This document shows positions 39,434 to 47,638 of a stretch of DNA of 49,400 nucleotides, piece by piece. Each line of letters opens with the position of its first letter. Positions within the stretch are counted from its first letter, which is position 1. The notes under the pieces were generated by a model. That model did no database searches. It saw only the letters and a program-made list of their open reading frames with translations, and was not told the DNA's origin. Made by a program: the position numbers and the translations under genes. This DNA is from Planctomycetota bacterium (GTDB lineage Bacteria; Planctomycetota; UBA1135; GCA-002686595). The stretch is taken from NCBI GenBank assembly GCA_016872795.1, contig VGYZ01000025.1, positions 1 through 49,400 of the forward strand, given 5' to 3'.

Positions 39434-42037
39434 TCACGGCGCGTCGGCGTCGGCCGTCGTCGGCTGGGGCGCCGCGGTGCCTAGCTCCGCCATGCGACTC
39501 ACGAGCGTGTCGGGATCCCAGCCGAGGTACAGCGCCGCGCGCGTCTTGTTGATCGTGCCGCGCAGGTTGGCCGTGGCCACCAGCGCCGCGTGCAAGAGCT
39601 CCGGATCGGCCTGACGCGAGTTCGCGCGGCGCACGAACTCCACTCCGGCGCGGCGAGCGGTTCGTTCCAGCATCGCGCGGCCGATCTCGGCACCGGGGTT
39701 CTGCAGCACGAGCTTGAAGACGAGGTTCTCGAGTTCGCGCACATTGCCGTTCCACGGCTGGCGCCACAGCGTCGCGAGCGCCTCGTCGTCGAGGTTCGGC
39801 GCGCTGACGCGCTCTTCCGCCGCGCAGCGTCGCACGAGTGCCTGCACGATGCGCGCGAGTTCGACCCGCCGCTCGGCCAAGGACGGCACGCGGACGCACA
39901 GACGCTCGAGCCTGCGCGTGAGATCGGCGCGCAAGGCCCCGCGCGAGGCGAGCGCGGTCGGCGAATCGCTCAGCAGGAAGATCCAGCGCGAGCTGCCCGG
40001 CCCTCTGCGCGCTTCCCACAGCTCGAGCATCTCGACCTGCAACGCCTCGCTGGCGCGCTCGATGTCGGTGACGAGCACCACGCCGCCCTCGCCGCGCTGC
40101 GCGTGCGCGGCGATCGAGCCGCTCGGCAGAGCGAGCGCGGAGACCGCGACCACACCGCCGCGCTCGCGCTGGCCCTCGAACTGCAACCAGCGCGCGACCA
40201 CGCGGCGCCCGCTGCCGGCCGGTCCGAACAGCGCGCAGGGAGACTGCGACCGCGCCGCGGCGAACACATGTTCCACCCAGCCCGGCCCGCCGCTGTCCGG
40301 GGCGAACCACACATCGTGGCCGTGCTCGCGCCGATGCCACTCACGGAAGCGCGCGATGCGCAGCTCCGTGAAGGTCGCGGCGCGCGCGGCCCAACGCTCG
40401 CAGAGCGCGGCCGGGAAGTCGTTGCGGCGCTGCGACTCGACCGCCAAGAAGCCGCACAGCATGCCCCCCGAGCGGATCGGCAGCGCCAGCCCCGAGGCCG
40501 AACCGGCGACGAGCGCGAGGCTATCGTCGGGCTCGCTCCAGCGCACCAGAGCCGCCGTCTTCAGGGCGCGCGCGAGCGCGCGTCCGCCACCGGCGCGTTC
40601 CCCGCTCTCCGTACCACCGTCACAGCACGCGCGCAGCGCGTCGCCGGCGAGCTCGAAACCCCACCAACGACGCTGCACCGTCTTCATGCCGAGCTCCGCG
40701 ACCAGCGCGTGAATCGCCTCCGCGCACGGCCCCTCGCTCGACGCCTGCGGGCTCGGCTCGGCCACGCTCTCCGGACGCGGAGTCTCCAGTCCGCGCGCGA
40801 GGGCCGCGCCCCAGCGCTCCAAGGCCGCGAGCGGAGGCACCAGATGGTGTTCGAATTCGAGCCTGACCCAGCCCTGCACCTCTCCAGCGGCGTCGCGCAG
40901 GGGCGTCAACGCGAGCGCGCGCGTGCCACTGGCGAGCGCGAGCCGCAGCGGCTCGCTCTCACGATCGCGCGCCGCGCCCGACGCGGATCGATGCAACACG
41001 CAGCACGCTGCGCGCACGACCAGCGCGTTTTCCGGCGAACCGACGAACGAGGAAGCGTCCTCGAGTCCGCGCAGCCAAGCCGGCACGCGCTCGCGCAGGG
41101 CAGGCGCCGCGTCGAACGCGCGCATTTCGTGACCGCCGCGGCCTCGCAGCATGAACAGCGCCACGACGCTCGCGCCGCACAGGCGCCGCGCCGTCGCCAT
41201 GTCGCGTGCGACCTCAAACGCGCAGTGCGACTCGCCTTGGGCCTCGCGACCCGCGAGCGCCGGCAGCAGGTCGGGCCGCGCGGCGCGCAGCTCGACGAGA
41301 CCGGCCGGTACGCGCGTGCAACAGGCACGCAGCTCGACCGCGGATTCGTCGCCGAGGCAAGCGCGCGCCCATGTTGCGAGTCGCGCGAGCGTCGCGTGGC
41401 GCTGCACGAGGTTGGGCGCAGCCTCGAGCTCGTGCAGCGCCACGCGCACGGCTCCACGCTCCAACAGGCACTCGCACCAACCCGCCAGCGCCTCGGCCGC
41501 ACCCTCGTGCTCGACCCCGCCGCTCGAGCGCTCGATCCACAGTGCGCGCCACGCTCGCTCGGCCTCGTCGAGTCCCGCACTCACGCGCAGCACTCGCGTT
41601 CGCCACACACACTCCTCGTCCGCGGCCATGCCCAGCCGCACCGCTCCGTCGACCAGCCGCGCGAGCGTTCGCGCAACCGGCTCCTCGAAGTCCGGCACCT
41701 CCGGCAGCCACGGCAGCTCCTCGCGCTGTTCTTCGATCAACCCCCACGCGTGCTGGCGCTCGAGCAGCGGCACGCCGGCGTCGGCGAAGCTGTCCGAGCC
41801 CAGCGCCATGCGCAGGCCATGGCGCACTAGATCGAGCACGGCGCGCAGCAGCGTCCGTCGCCCTTGCTCATCGAGCTCGCTGCGAGCGCGTTCGAGCGAG
41901 AGGCCGACTTCTTTGGAAGGACCGGGGCGGCCGCTGTCGACGAGCAAGCGCAGAAAGGTCACGAGCGCGCGCGCCGGGGCACGCCTGCGCTCGGGGACAT
42001 CGGGCAGGAGCGTAGCGATGGGATCGACGCCGAGCAT
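39434..42037 (-). CDS. GAF and AAA+ (sigma-54-activator-like) regulator with degenerate ATPase site
   Basis: An 867-residue protein; ATG with GGAGG seven bases upstream. The N-terminal 250 residues are helical. Two GAF-like domains follow (about 275-445 and 455-590). An AAA+ domain of the sigma-54-activator family spans about 590-790: the Walker A loop reads GPAGSGRR (about 603-610, Arg for Lys), Walker B-like GGVVLVTDIERA, and RRLERLCVRVPSLAERRVEL and WNGNVRELENLVFKLVL match the conserved end. The GAFTGA loop that contacts sigma-54 is absent. The C-terminus has a Fis-like helix-turn-helix (about 820-855, LRGTINKTRAALYLGWDPDTLVSRM). It probably binds DNA and a ligand but may not hydrolyse ATP or activate sigma-54. 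It is the last of three coupled genes (19 bases after the previous stop). Confidence 0.7.
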   Translation of the reverse strand: MLGVDPIATLLPDVPERRRAPARALVTFLRLLVDSGRPGPSKEVGLSLERARSELDEQGRRTLLRAVLDLVRHGLRMALGSDSFADAGVPLLERQHAWGLIEEQREELPWLPEVPDFEEPVARTLARLVDGAVRLGMAADEECVWRTRVLRVSAGLDEAERAWRALWIERSSGGVEHEGAAEALAGWCECLLERGAVRVALHELEAAPNLVQRHATLARLATWARACLGDESAVELRACCTRVPAGLVELRAARPDLLPALAGREAQGESHCAFEVARDMATARRLCGASVVALFMLRGRGGHEMRAFDAAPALRERVPAWLRGLEDASSFVGSPENALVVRAACCVLHRSASGAARDRESEPLRLALASGTRALALTPLRDAAGEVQGWVRLEFEHHLVPPLAALERWGAALARGLETPRPESVAEPSPQASSEGPCAEAIHALVAELGMKTVQRRWWGFELAGDALRACCDGGTESGERAGGGRALARALKTAALVRWSEPDDSLALVAGSASGLALPIRSGGMLCGFLAVESQRRNDFPAALCERWAARAATFTELRIARFREWHRREHGHDVWFAPDSGGPGWVEHVFAAARSQSPCALFGPAGSGRRVVARWLQFEGQRERGGVVAVSALALPSGSIAAHAQRGEGGVVLVTDIERASEALQVEMLELWEARRGPGSSRWIFLLSDSPTALASRGALRADLTRRLERLCVRVPSLAERRVELARIVQALVRRCAAEERVSAPNLDDEALATLWRQPWNGNVRELENLVFKLVLQNPGAEIGRAMLERTARRAGVEFVRRANSRQADPELLHAALVATANLRGTINKTRAALYLGWDPDTLVSRMAELGTAAPQPTTADADAP

Positions 42038-42056
42038 TTCGTTTCCTCCCGGGTTC

Positions 42057-42662
42057 CTAGGCGCTGCGCAGGCGCGCGACTCGTTCGTGCTCTCCCAGTC
42101 GCTCGAGCCAGCGACACAGCCGCGCCAGCCAGCGTTGCCGCACGGCGGCCGAGCGCGGACGCGAGAGCACCGCGAGTGCGATCGCCACTGCCGAACGCCA
42201 CTCGCCCCGCGCCGCGAGCACCGCCGCGAGTGCGGCGCGAGAGTGCACATCCGGGCGCAACGCGACGGAGAGCGAAGCCAGCTCGAGTGCGCACGGCCAC
42301 TGCGCGTGCGGTTCCTGCGCCAGAGACGCGAGAGCCCCTGAGAGCGCAGCTCCGGGCTCGAGTCCGTCGAGAGCGAGCATCCGCTGCACTTCGTCGACGC
42401 GCTCACGCAAGACGGCGAGTTCATCCGGGTGCGCATCCAGTCCGCGGAGTGCGAGTCGTGCCGCTGCCGACAGCGCGCCGGAGACCTCGGCGATGTGCAC
42501 CGCCACGAGCTCGGCCCGGGCCTGCGCCAAGCGCGGCGCCAGGAACCCGACCTGGAGCAGATCCGAGCGCAGGAGCCCGCGGCTGGACTCGAGCTCCGTC
42601 AAGCGACACATCTCGGGGGAGAGCTCGCGCGAGAGCTCGCGCAGCACGACGGCGGCGCTCAC
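42057..42662 (-). CDS. Helical protein of unknown function in regulatory cluster
   Basis: A 201-residue alpha-helical protein, rich in Ala, Leu and Arg. Starts with GTG overlapping the previous stop (GTGA). Two helical pairs resemble TPR units (AELVAVHIAEVSGALSAAARLAL, HSRAALAAVLAARGEWRSAVAIALAVL) and the C-terminus has RWLARLCRWLERLGEHERV. No signal peptide, membrane helix or catalytic motif. No family recognised. It is sandwiched between the degenerate ECF-like protein and the GAF/AAA+ protein and translationally coupled to the former, so it likely acts with them, perhaps as an adaptor. Codon use matches its neighbours. Confidence 0.55.
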   Translation of the reverse strand: MSAAVVLRELSRELSPEMCRLTELESSRGLLRSDLLQVGFLAPRLAQARAELVAVHIAEVSGALSAAARLALRGLDAHPDELAVLRERVDEVQRMLALDGLEPGAALSGALASLAQEPHAQWPCALELASLSVALRPDVHSRAALAAVLAARGEWRSAVAIALAVLSRPRSAAVRQRWLARLCRWLERLGEHERVARLRSA

Positions 42663-43279
42663 GCGGCACCCCCGCGTTCCAGCGCCCCGAGCGCAGCATC
42701 GATCGCGCGGCGCGCAGCGCGCCCCGTCTCGCTCGGCGTGCTCCCGATGTCGCGCGCCGCTATGTCCAGCTCTCGCGCTTCGATCACCAGCGCAAGAAAC
42801 GCGCGCCGCTCGACGCGTTCACAGGCATTGAGCGCTGCACACGCGCGCGCGAGCGCGACGGGATCGAGCTTGAGCTTCACAGCCAGCTCAGAGAACGGCG
42901 CGGGCGTCGCATCTTCGTGCCGCGCGCCCTCGTGTGCCTCGTCGACGAGCTCTCGCACGGCCGCGAGAACGCGCGCGGTGAGCCATGCATCGGGCTCGGG
43001 TTGTCCGCGGTAGCGCGGCGCGAAGCGCGCCACGTGCGCCGAGGCACGCAGCAGCGCGCGATCGGAATCGAGGAACAGCGCCTCGTTGGCGAGCGCCGCT
43101 GCGACGCGCGCTCGCAGGCCGAGCGGATCGCCGGCCAAGACCCGCGCGAGCACCTCGCGCGGAGTCGCGCCCGAGAGCAGCGCGCGCGCCATTCGGCGCT
43201 CCACACCGACACCGCCTGCACGCCGTGCATGCTCCAAGCGTGCGGATTCCCCCTCGAGCGCTCTCGATGTCGATGTCAT
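42659..43279 (-). CDS. Degenerate ECF-sigma-like protein
   Basis: A 206-residue protein. GGGAG lies eight bases before the ATG. The middle part (about 70-115) resembles sigma region 2 (DRALLRASAHVARFAPRYRGQPEPDAWLTARVLAAVRELVDE, compare 'F.prYRG...F.aWL..ia.N...d'), and the end (about 148-200) resembles region 4 (LNACERVERRAFLALVIEAREL, then DIAARDIGSTPSETGRAARRAIDAALG, a helix-turn-helix before a basic helix). Both lack several usual aromatic and basic residues, so promoter recognition is doubtful; it could be a diverged sigma factor or an unrelated helical protein. First gene of the three-gene cluster, preceded by a 430-base non-coding region. Confidence 0.5.
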   Translation of the reverse strand: MTSTSRALEGESARLEHARRAGGVGVERRMARALLSGATPREVLARVLAGDPLGLRARVAAALANEALFLDSDRALLRASAHVARFAPRYRGQPEPDAWLTARVLAAVRELVDEAHEGARHEDATPAPFSELAVKLKLDPVALARACAALNACERVERRAFLALVIEARELDIAARDIGSTPSETGRAARRAIDAALGALERGGAA

Positions 43280-43713
43280 CTAACGGACTCCCGTGTTGGG
43301 GACGACGGACTCTCGGGAAAAGTGGCGAAGCGCGCCGCTCCACCGAGGTGAGAGTTGGTTCTCCGCGATGCATGCGACTTGCGCCAGAGGCCGAGCGCGC
43401 TCCGCGACCGGCCACGGCCTCTCGCAGGTAACTTAAGTTCGACTCGGACAACGACATACGCCGCAGCCAGAGGTCTCGGATTCCCGCGTGCCACAGCTGG
43501 GACCAGGGCGTGGAATCCCCCACTTTGGTCGGCGGAAAACTCGCAATGCGAATTCATTCTCGCTCCGTCCTTCGGCCGAGATCGGTGCCGTGGCGAGTGC
43601 CCGCCGATTCCACTGCAACGGGCACACTCCGCTGGGCACGCTCCGCTGACGACAACGGGCTCCCCTGCGCGCGGGAGCCCGTCGGAGTTGTCAGGTGCGT
43701 GCGAGTGCTGCGC
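43280..43713. other. Non-coding region upstream of the regulatory cluster
   Basis: No credible gene. Features seen: an AT-rich 10-base palindrome AACTTAAGTT (43430-43439), which includes TAnnnT on both strands; a tandem 14-base repeat GGGCAC(A/G)CTCCGCT (43620-43633 and 43634-43647) with one mismatch; and the terminator hairpin of the flotillin gene at the right end. Confidence 0.45.
43655..43682 (-). terminator. Hairpin after the flotillin gene
   Basis: ACGGGCTCCC (43655-43664) pairs perfectly with GGGAGCCCGT (43673-43682), an 8-base loop between. It begins 31 bases beyond the flotillin stop. Only a weak TTGTCGT follows on the minus strand. Confidence 0.55.
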
Positions 43714-45444
43714 TCAGCTCTTGCGCTTCCCGCCGTCGTCGGCGTCCGGAGCCGCGAGCTTGCCGAGATACTCCGGCATCTCGACTCCGCCGACCGACTT
43801 CATCACATTCATCAGCGGCGGCACGGCCTGACCGAGGCTCGAGAGGAAGCCCGCGGCTCCGCCCTTGCCCTCGCCGTTGCCCGAGTCCCAGACCGTGATC
43901 TTGTCGAACTTGATGTTCGAGATCGCCTTGGCGCTGGTCTCCGCGAGGTGATCGAGATGCTCGAGCATCAGGAGCTGGAACGCGTGGTTCGCGCCGCCGC
44001 AGCCCTCGACGAGCTTGGAGAGACCCTCGGCCTTGCGCGCGAGGACTTCGAACTCGCCGCGCGCCTGCGCCTCGAGGCGCAGGAAGGTCGCGCGCGCCTC
44101 GCCTTCGGCCTGCAGCGTGAGCGCCGCGGCGCGCGCAGCGGCCTCGATCTTGACGCGCTCGGCCTCGGCTTCCGCCTCGACTACGATGCGCGCCTTCTGC
44201 GCACGCGCCGGGGCCTCGAACTGCGCGCGCTGCTCGGCCTCGACCTTCTTCGAGTTGGCCTCGGCGGCGATTGCCTCGGCCTGGTACTGGGCCGCGGCCA
44301 CCTCGGCCTCGGCCTGACGACGGCGCGTCTCGCCGAGCGCGAAGCTCTGGGCCTGCTTGACCTGGAGCTCGGCTTCCGACTGCGCAATCAGCGCGCGCGA
44401 GAGGTTCTCGCCCGACACGGCCTCGGCGTTGGCCTTGGCGACCTGCACGCGCATCGAGCGCTCGGACTCCTTGACCTGCGACTCGCGCTCGAAGGCGGCC
44501 CGCTGCTCGCCGATGGCCTTCTCCTTGGCGAATTCCGCGACGCGCACGGCCATGTCGCGCTCGGCCTCCTTGACCTGCGCCTCCCTGTCGTAGCTCGCGC
44601 GCTGCTCGCCGATCGAGCGCTCCTTCTGGAGCTCGGCGACGCGCACGGCCATGTCGCGCTCGGCTTCCTTCGTGCCGATCTCGCGCAGCTTGGTCGCCTT
44701 GGCGACCTCGATCTCGCGCTCGCGATCTGCGGCGGCGACGCCGATGGCGCCCTTCTTGAGCTGCTCGGCTACATCGATCTCGGCCTGCTGGATCGCTTCG
44801 CTCGCGGCCTTGCGTCCGAGCGCTTCGATGTAGCCCGACTCATCGGTGATGTCGGTGATGTTCACGTTGATCAGCACGAGGCCGATCTTCTCGAGCTCGG
44901 GCTCGAGGCTGTGCTGCACATTCTTCAGGAAGACATCGCGGTCCTTGTTGATCGCCTCGATGTTCATCGAAGCGATCACCTGCCGCAGCTGGCCGAAGAT
45001 GATGTCGAGCGCCTGATTCTTGATCTGCTCGGTCGACAGGCCCAGCAGGCGGATCGCGGCGTTCTGCATCACGCCCGGCTGCGTGCCGATCGCGACCGTG
45101 AAGTAGCTCGGCACATTGACGCGGATGTTCTCCGCGGAGAGCGCGCCCTTGAGCGGCACTTCGATCTGGATCGGCTCGAGATCGAGGTAGTCGTAGGCCT
45201 GAATCAGCGGCCACACGAACGAGCCACCGCCGTGCAAGCAGCGCGAGGACTCGCCCTTGGCCACCTTGCCGTAGATCACGAGGATCTTGTTCGATGGACA
45301 GCGCCGGTAGCGCGTGACGAGCATCAGCATGAAGCTGAACACGAACAAGAGCACCAGCAGCACGCCGACGATGGCGACCGGGTTCTCGAACAGGCCGTCG
45401 ACGCCCTGCGGAGCGAGCGCGGCGAGCGAAAGGAAGTGCGACAT
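43714..45444 (-). CDS. Flotillin-like SPFH-domain membrane protein
   Basis: A 576-residue membrane scaffold protein. One hydrophobic helix (about 22-43) anchors it, followed by the SPFH/PHB domain (about 50-215, with RVNVPSYFTVAIGTQPGVMQNAA, LRQVIASMNIEAINKDRD and LVLINVNITDITDESGYIEALG). Residues about 215-480 are a continuous charged coiled coil containing two nearly identical 33-residue repeats (260-292 and 293-325) and a partial third. The tail is Gly/Ser-rich. It belongs with YqiK/FloT-type bacterial flotillins, which oligomerise into membrane platforms affecting fluidity and protein assembly. It lies 26 bases after the NfeD-like gene, its usual partner, and is followed by a terminator. 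Confidence 0.9.
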   Translation of the reverse strand: MSHFLSLAALAPQGVDGLFENPVAIVGVLLVLLFVFSFMLMLVTRYRRCPSNKILVIYGKVAKGESSRCLHGGGSFVWPLIQAYDYLDLEPIQIEVPLKGALSAENIRVNVPSYFTVAIGTQPGVMQNAAIRLLGLSTEQIKNQALDIIFGQLRQVIASMNIEAINKDRDVFLKNVQHSLEPELEKIGLVLINVNITDITDESGYIEALGRKAASEAIQQAEIDVAEQLKKGAIGVAAADREREIEVAKATKLREIGTKEAERDMAVRVAELQKERSIGEQRASYDREAQVKEAERDMAVRVAEFAKEKAIGEQRAAFERESQVKESERSMRVQVAKANAEAVSGENLSRALIAQSEAELQVKQAQSFALGETRRRQAEAEVAAAQYQAEAIAAEANSKKVEAEQRAQFEAPARAQKARIVVEAEAEAERVKIEAAARAAALTLQAEGEARATFLRLEAQARGEFEVLARKAEGLSKLVEGCGGANHAFQLLMLEHLDHLAETSAKAISNIKFDKITVWDSGNGEGKGGAAGFLSSLGQAVPPLMNVMKSVGGVEMPEYLGKLAAPDADDGGKRKS

Positions 45445-45470
45445 GGAAAGACTCGTTTCGTACTGGAAAT

Positions 45471-46040
45471 TCACAGGGCCTCGACCTCGAGCGTGTCGCT
45501 CGAGGCCACGGCCACGACCTTGCACAGCGCACCCGTCTTGATCTCGCGGCCGCGGGTGATGGCCTTGTACTGCATGGTGCGCGCCTGGATCGGCACGGTG
45601 ACGCTGCCGGTGCCCGAGCGCTCGGCCGGCACGGTCAGGTACACGCGCCCCTCGACGCCGAGCGCGTTGCGGATGTCGAGGTTGCCCTCGGAACGCAGGC
45701 GCGAGAGCTGGGCCATGATCAGGCCGACCGTGAAGAACGCCACGCTGCCGGAGGCGAGCGCGATGAGCACGCTCGCCCATGCGGCGAGCCCTGCGTTCGA
45801 GGCCGCCCAGCCGCCGACGCCGAAGAAGGCGATGAACGCGACGACCGTGCGGAACGAGAGACCGCCCGCACCGTGGGCGCCGTCGTGGGCTGCGTCGGCC
45901 GACTCGACATGGAAGTCGTGGGACTCCGGCGTGATGTCCGCATCGCCGCCGCCGCCGATCAGAGCGAGGACGACCTGAATGACCATCAGGAGCGAGCCAC
46001 CGAGGGCGGTCGCGACGAAGACGGTGTGCAGGCTGGGCAT
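45471..46040 (-). CDS. NfeD-like membrane protein, flotillin partner
   Basis: A 189-residue protein with three hydrophobic segments (about 8-28, 64-82 and 85-108) and a C-terminal OB-fold-like domain (about 118-189: LGVEGRVYLTVPAERSGTGS ... GALCKVVAVASSDTLEVEAL). A Gly/Asp/His-rich loop (about 30-58) faces outside. The layout is that of the short NfeD (NfeD1b/YuaF/YqiJ) proteins encoded next to flotillin, and gene order and spacing agree. No serine-protease domain is present, unlike long NfeD. Probably acts with the flotillin in membrane organisation. The ATG has no Shine-Dalgarno; two candidate -10 hexamers in the 219-base intergenic region point to divergent promoters shared with fabI. Confidence 0.8.
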   Translation of the reverse strand: MPSLHTVFVATALGGSLLMVIQVVLALIGGGGDADITPESHDFHVESADAAHDGAHGAGGLSFRTVVAFIAFFGVGGWAASNAGLAAWASVLIALASGSVAFFTVGLIMAQLSRLRSEGNLDIRNALGVEGRVYLTVPAERSGTGSVTVPIQARTMQYKAITRGREIKTGALCKVVAVASSDTLEVEAL

Positions 46041-46133
46041 GGCTGGTGGAGCGGGTCGAGGAGCGAGAACGCGAGTACGCAGGAGGAACGAAGTTCTTCG
46101 CGCGGAAAGGAGAAACCTTGCCTGCGGGGCGGG

Positions 46134-46139
46134 AGTCTA
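46134..46139 (-). promoter_or_regulatory. Candidate -10 element (TAGACT) of NfeD-flotillin operon
   Basis: GCTAGACTCC on the minus strand, 93 bases before the ATG; identical over GCTAGACT to the element before pdxA. Confidence 0.3.
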
Positions 46140-46191
46140 GCGGGATGAGCGCGGCACGCGCCACCGCGGTTGTCCCGCGACGCCGCGGCGC

Positions 46192-46197
46192 TACCAT
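46192..46197 (+). promoter_or_regulatory. Candidate -10 element (TACCAT) of fabI
   Basis: GCTACCATCC, 62 bases before the fabI ATG and 52 bases from the divergent element. No clear -35. Confidence 0.3.
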
Positions 46198-46259
46198 CCG
46201 TGGCCCGTTTCGGCCCCCACGGGCCCGCCGGGGCATTCTCCAACCTACGGACAAGCTCG

Positions 46260-47033
46260 ATGGGACTTTCGCTGAACGGCAAGACCGGTGTGATCTTCGG
46301 GGTCGCGAACAAGCGCTCGATCGCCTGGGGCTGCGCGCGGTCGCTGGCGGACGCAGGCATGCGCCTCGCGGTCACCTACGCCAACGAGCGGCTCGAGAAG
46401 AGCGTGCGCGAGCTCGCCGCCGAGCTCCCCGGCTCGATCGTGCTGCCCTGCGATGTCACCCAGCCGGAGCAGATCGACAGCGCGATGGCCTCGATCAAGG
46501 GCGAGCTCGGCGGGCTCGACTCGGTGATCCACGCCGTGGCCTTCGCCAAGCGCGAGGAGCTCGAGGGCGACTTCTTCCACACCTCCAAGGAGGGCTACAT
46601 GCTCGCCCACGAGGTCAGCGCCTACTCGCTGACGGAGATCTCGCGCAAGGCGCTGCCGCTGATGGAGGGCCGCGAAGGCTCGATCGTGACTCTCACCTAC
46701 CTCGGCGGCGAGCGTGTCATCAAGAACTACAACGTCATGGGCATCGCCAAGGCGGCGCTCGAGGCCAGCGTGCGCTACCTCGCGGCCGACCTCGGCCCGC
46801 GCGGCATCCGCGTCAACGCGATCAGCGCCGGGCCGATCCGCACGCTTTCCGCGGCCGGCGTCTCGGGCTTCAACACGATGCTCGACCACATCGCCGAGAC
46901 CGCGCCGCTGCGTCGCAATGTGACCTCGGAGGAGGTCGGCGACACCTGCCTGTTCCTGTGCAGCCCGCACTCGCGGGGCATCACTGGCTCGGTCGTCTAC
47001 GTCGACGCCGGCTACCACATCATGGGCGTCTAG
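46260..47033 (+). CDS. fabI: Enoyl-[acyl-carrier-protein] reductase (NADH)
   Basis: A 257-residue short-chain dehydrogenase catalysing the last reduction in fatty acid elongation. The FabI-specific nucleotide motif GVANKRSIAWG (14-24), the active-site tyrosines Y147 (TYLGGERV) and Y157 and the lysine K164 (NYNVMGIAK) are all present with FabI spacing. RVNAISAGPIRTLSAAG and the closing GSVVYVDAGYHIMG complete it. The ATG follows a short leader; the frame is open 30 codons earlier but that stretch lacks similarity to the family. Its stop codon overlaps that of the convergent gene. This is the target of triclosan- and isoniazid-type inhibitors in other bacteria. Confidence 0.95.
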   Translation: MGLSLNGKTGVIFGVANKRSIAWGCARSLADAGMRLAVTYANERLEKSVRELAAELPGSIVLPCDVTQPEQIDSAMASIKGELGGLDSVIHAVAFAKREELEGDFFHTSKEGYMLAHEVSAYSLTEISRKALPLMEGREGSIVTLTYLGGERVIKNYNVMGIAKAALEASVRYLAADLGPRGIRVNAISAGPIRTLSAAGVSGFNTMLDHIAETAPLRRNVTSEEVGDTCLFLCSPHSRGITGSVVYVDAGYHIMGV

Positions 47034-47584
47034 CGCCGCTCGAGAGCGACGCTGGCGAGCATCGCCGAGAGCTCGCCGCGCACCGTCGACCAGCCGCTCT
47101 GGCGCGAGCGGGCCTCGAGCACCACGATCGCCATGCCGCGGTCGAGCACCAGAGCGAAGCCGCGCAAGGAGTCGCGATCGATCGCGGCCTCGCTCCACTC
47201 GATCCGCACCGTGGGACAGCCGTCGACCTCGCCGCGCTCGAGGAACTCGACCGTTCGTCCCTCGGCGCCCAGCATCTCGCGCGCGAAGACCTCGACACGC
47301 TCGGGATCGTCGATGGCTTGGAAGTCGGGCTCGACACGGTAGTCCAGCGCCCCGGCGAACGGATCGCTCGCGTCGCGCAAGAGCGCCTGCGCCCCATCGC
47401 GCCGCGACTCGCTCCAGTCGCTCCAGCCCGGCGGCACGCGCAGCACGAAGCCCGCGTCTCTCGGACGCCACAGGCGCGCGCGCCGGGTCGCTCGCACATC
47501 GTCGTCGGCGCCGAGAATCCCGAGCAGGAACAGGGCGAGGACGACGAGAGCGACGAACCAGCCAGTAGCGGGGTGGGAGCGCAT
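47030..47584 (-). CDS. Single-span membrane protein of unknown function
   Basis: A 184-residue protein with one hydrophobic segment near the N-terminus (about 8-25, TGWFVALVVLALFLLGIL) and a soluble domain outside or in the periplasm. The domain has alternating strands and helices (AGFVLRVPPGWSDWS, DYRVEPDFQAID, RTVEFLERGEVDGCPTVRIEW, GFALVLDRGMAIVVLEARS, TVRGELSAMLASVAL), an arrangement reminiscent of PsbP/Mog1-like folds, where 'f.v..P.gW.' opens the domain. Function unknown. The ATG is chosen over a GTG four codons earlier. Its stop overlaps the fabI stop (shared CTAG). It follows the Omp85 gene by 54 bases on the same strand. Confidence 0.65.
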   Translation of the reverse strand: MRSHPATGWFVALVVLALFLLGILGADDDVRATRRARLWRPRDAGFVLRVPPGWSDWSESRRDGAQALLRDASDPFAGALDYRVEPDFQAIDDPERVEVFAREMLGAEGRTVEFLERGEVDGCPTVRIEWSEAAIDRDSLRGFALVLDRGMAIVVLEARSRQSGWSTVRGELSAMLASVALERR

Positions 47585-47638
47585 GAGCGACCCCACTCCC
47601 CTCGGTTCTCGCCGCCGCGTAGCTTGAGAGCGCGCCCC

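Noticed and set aside
43714..46254. Flotillin frame extended upstream by 270 codons
   Set aside because: The extension overlaps the NfeD-like gene in another frame and has no protein-like composition; the ATG at 45444 begins a normal flotillin.
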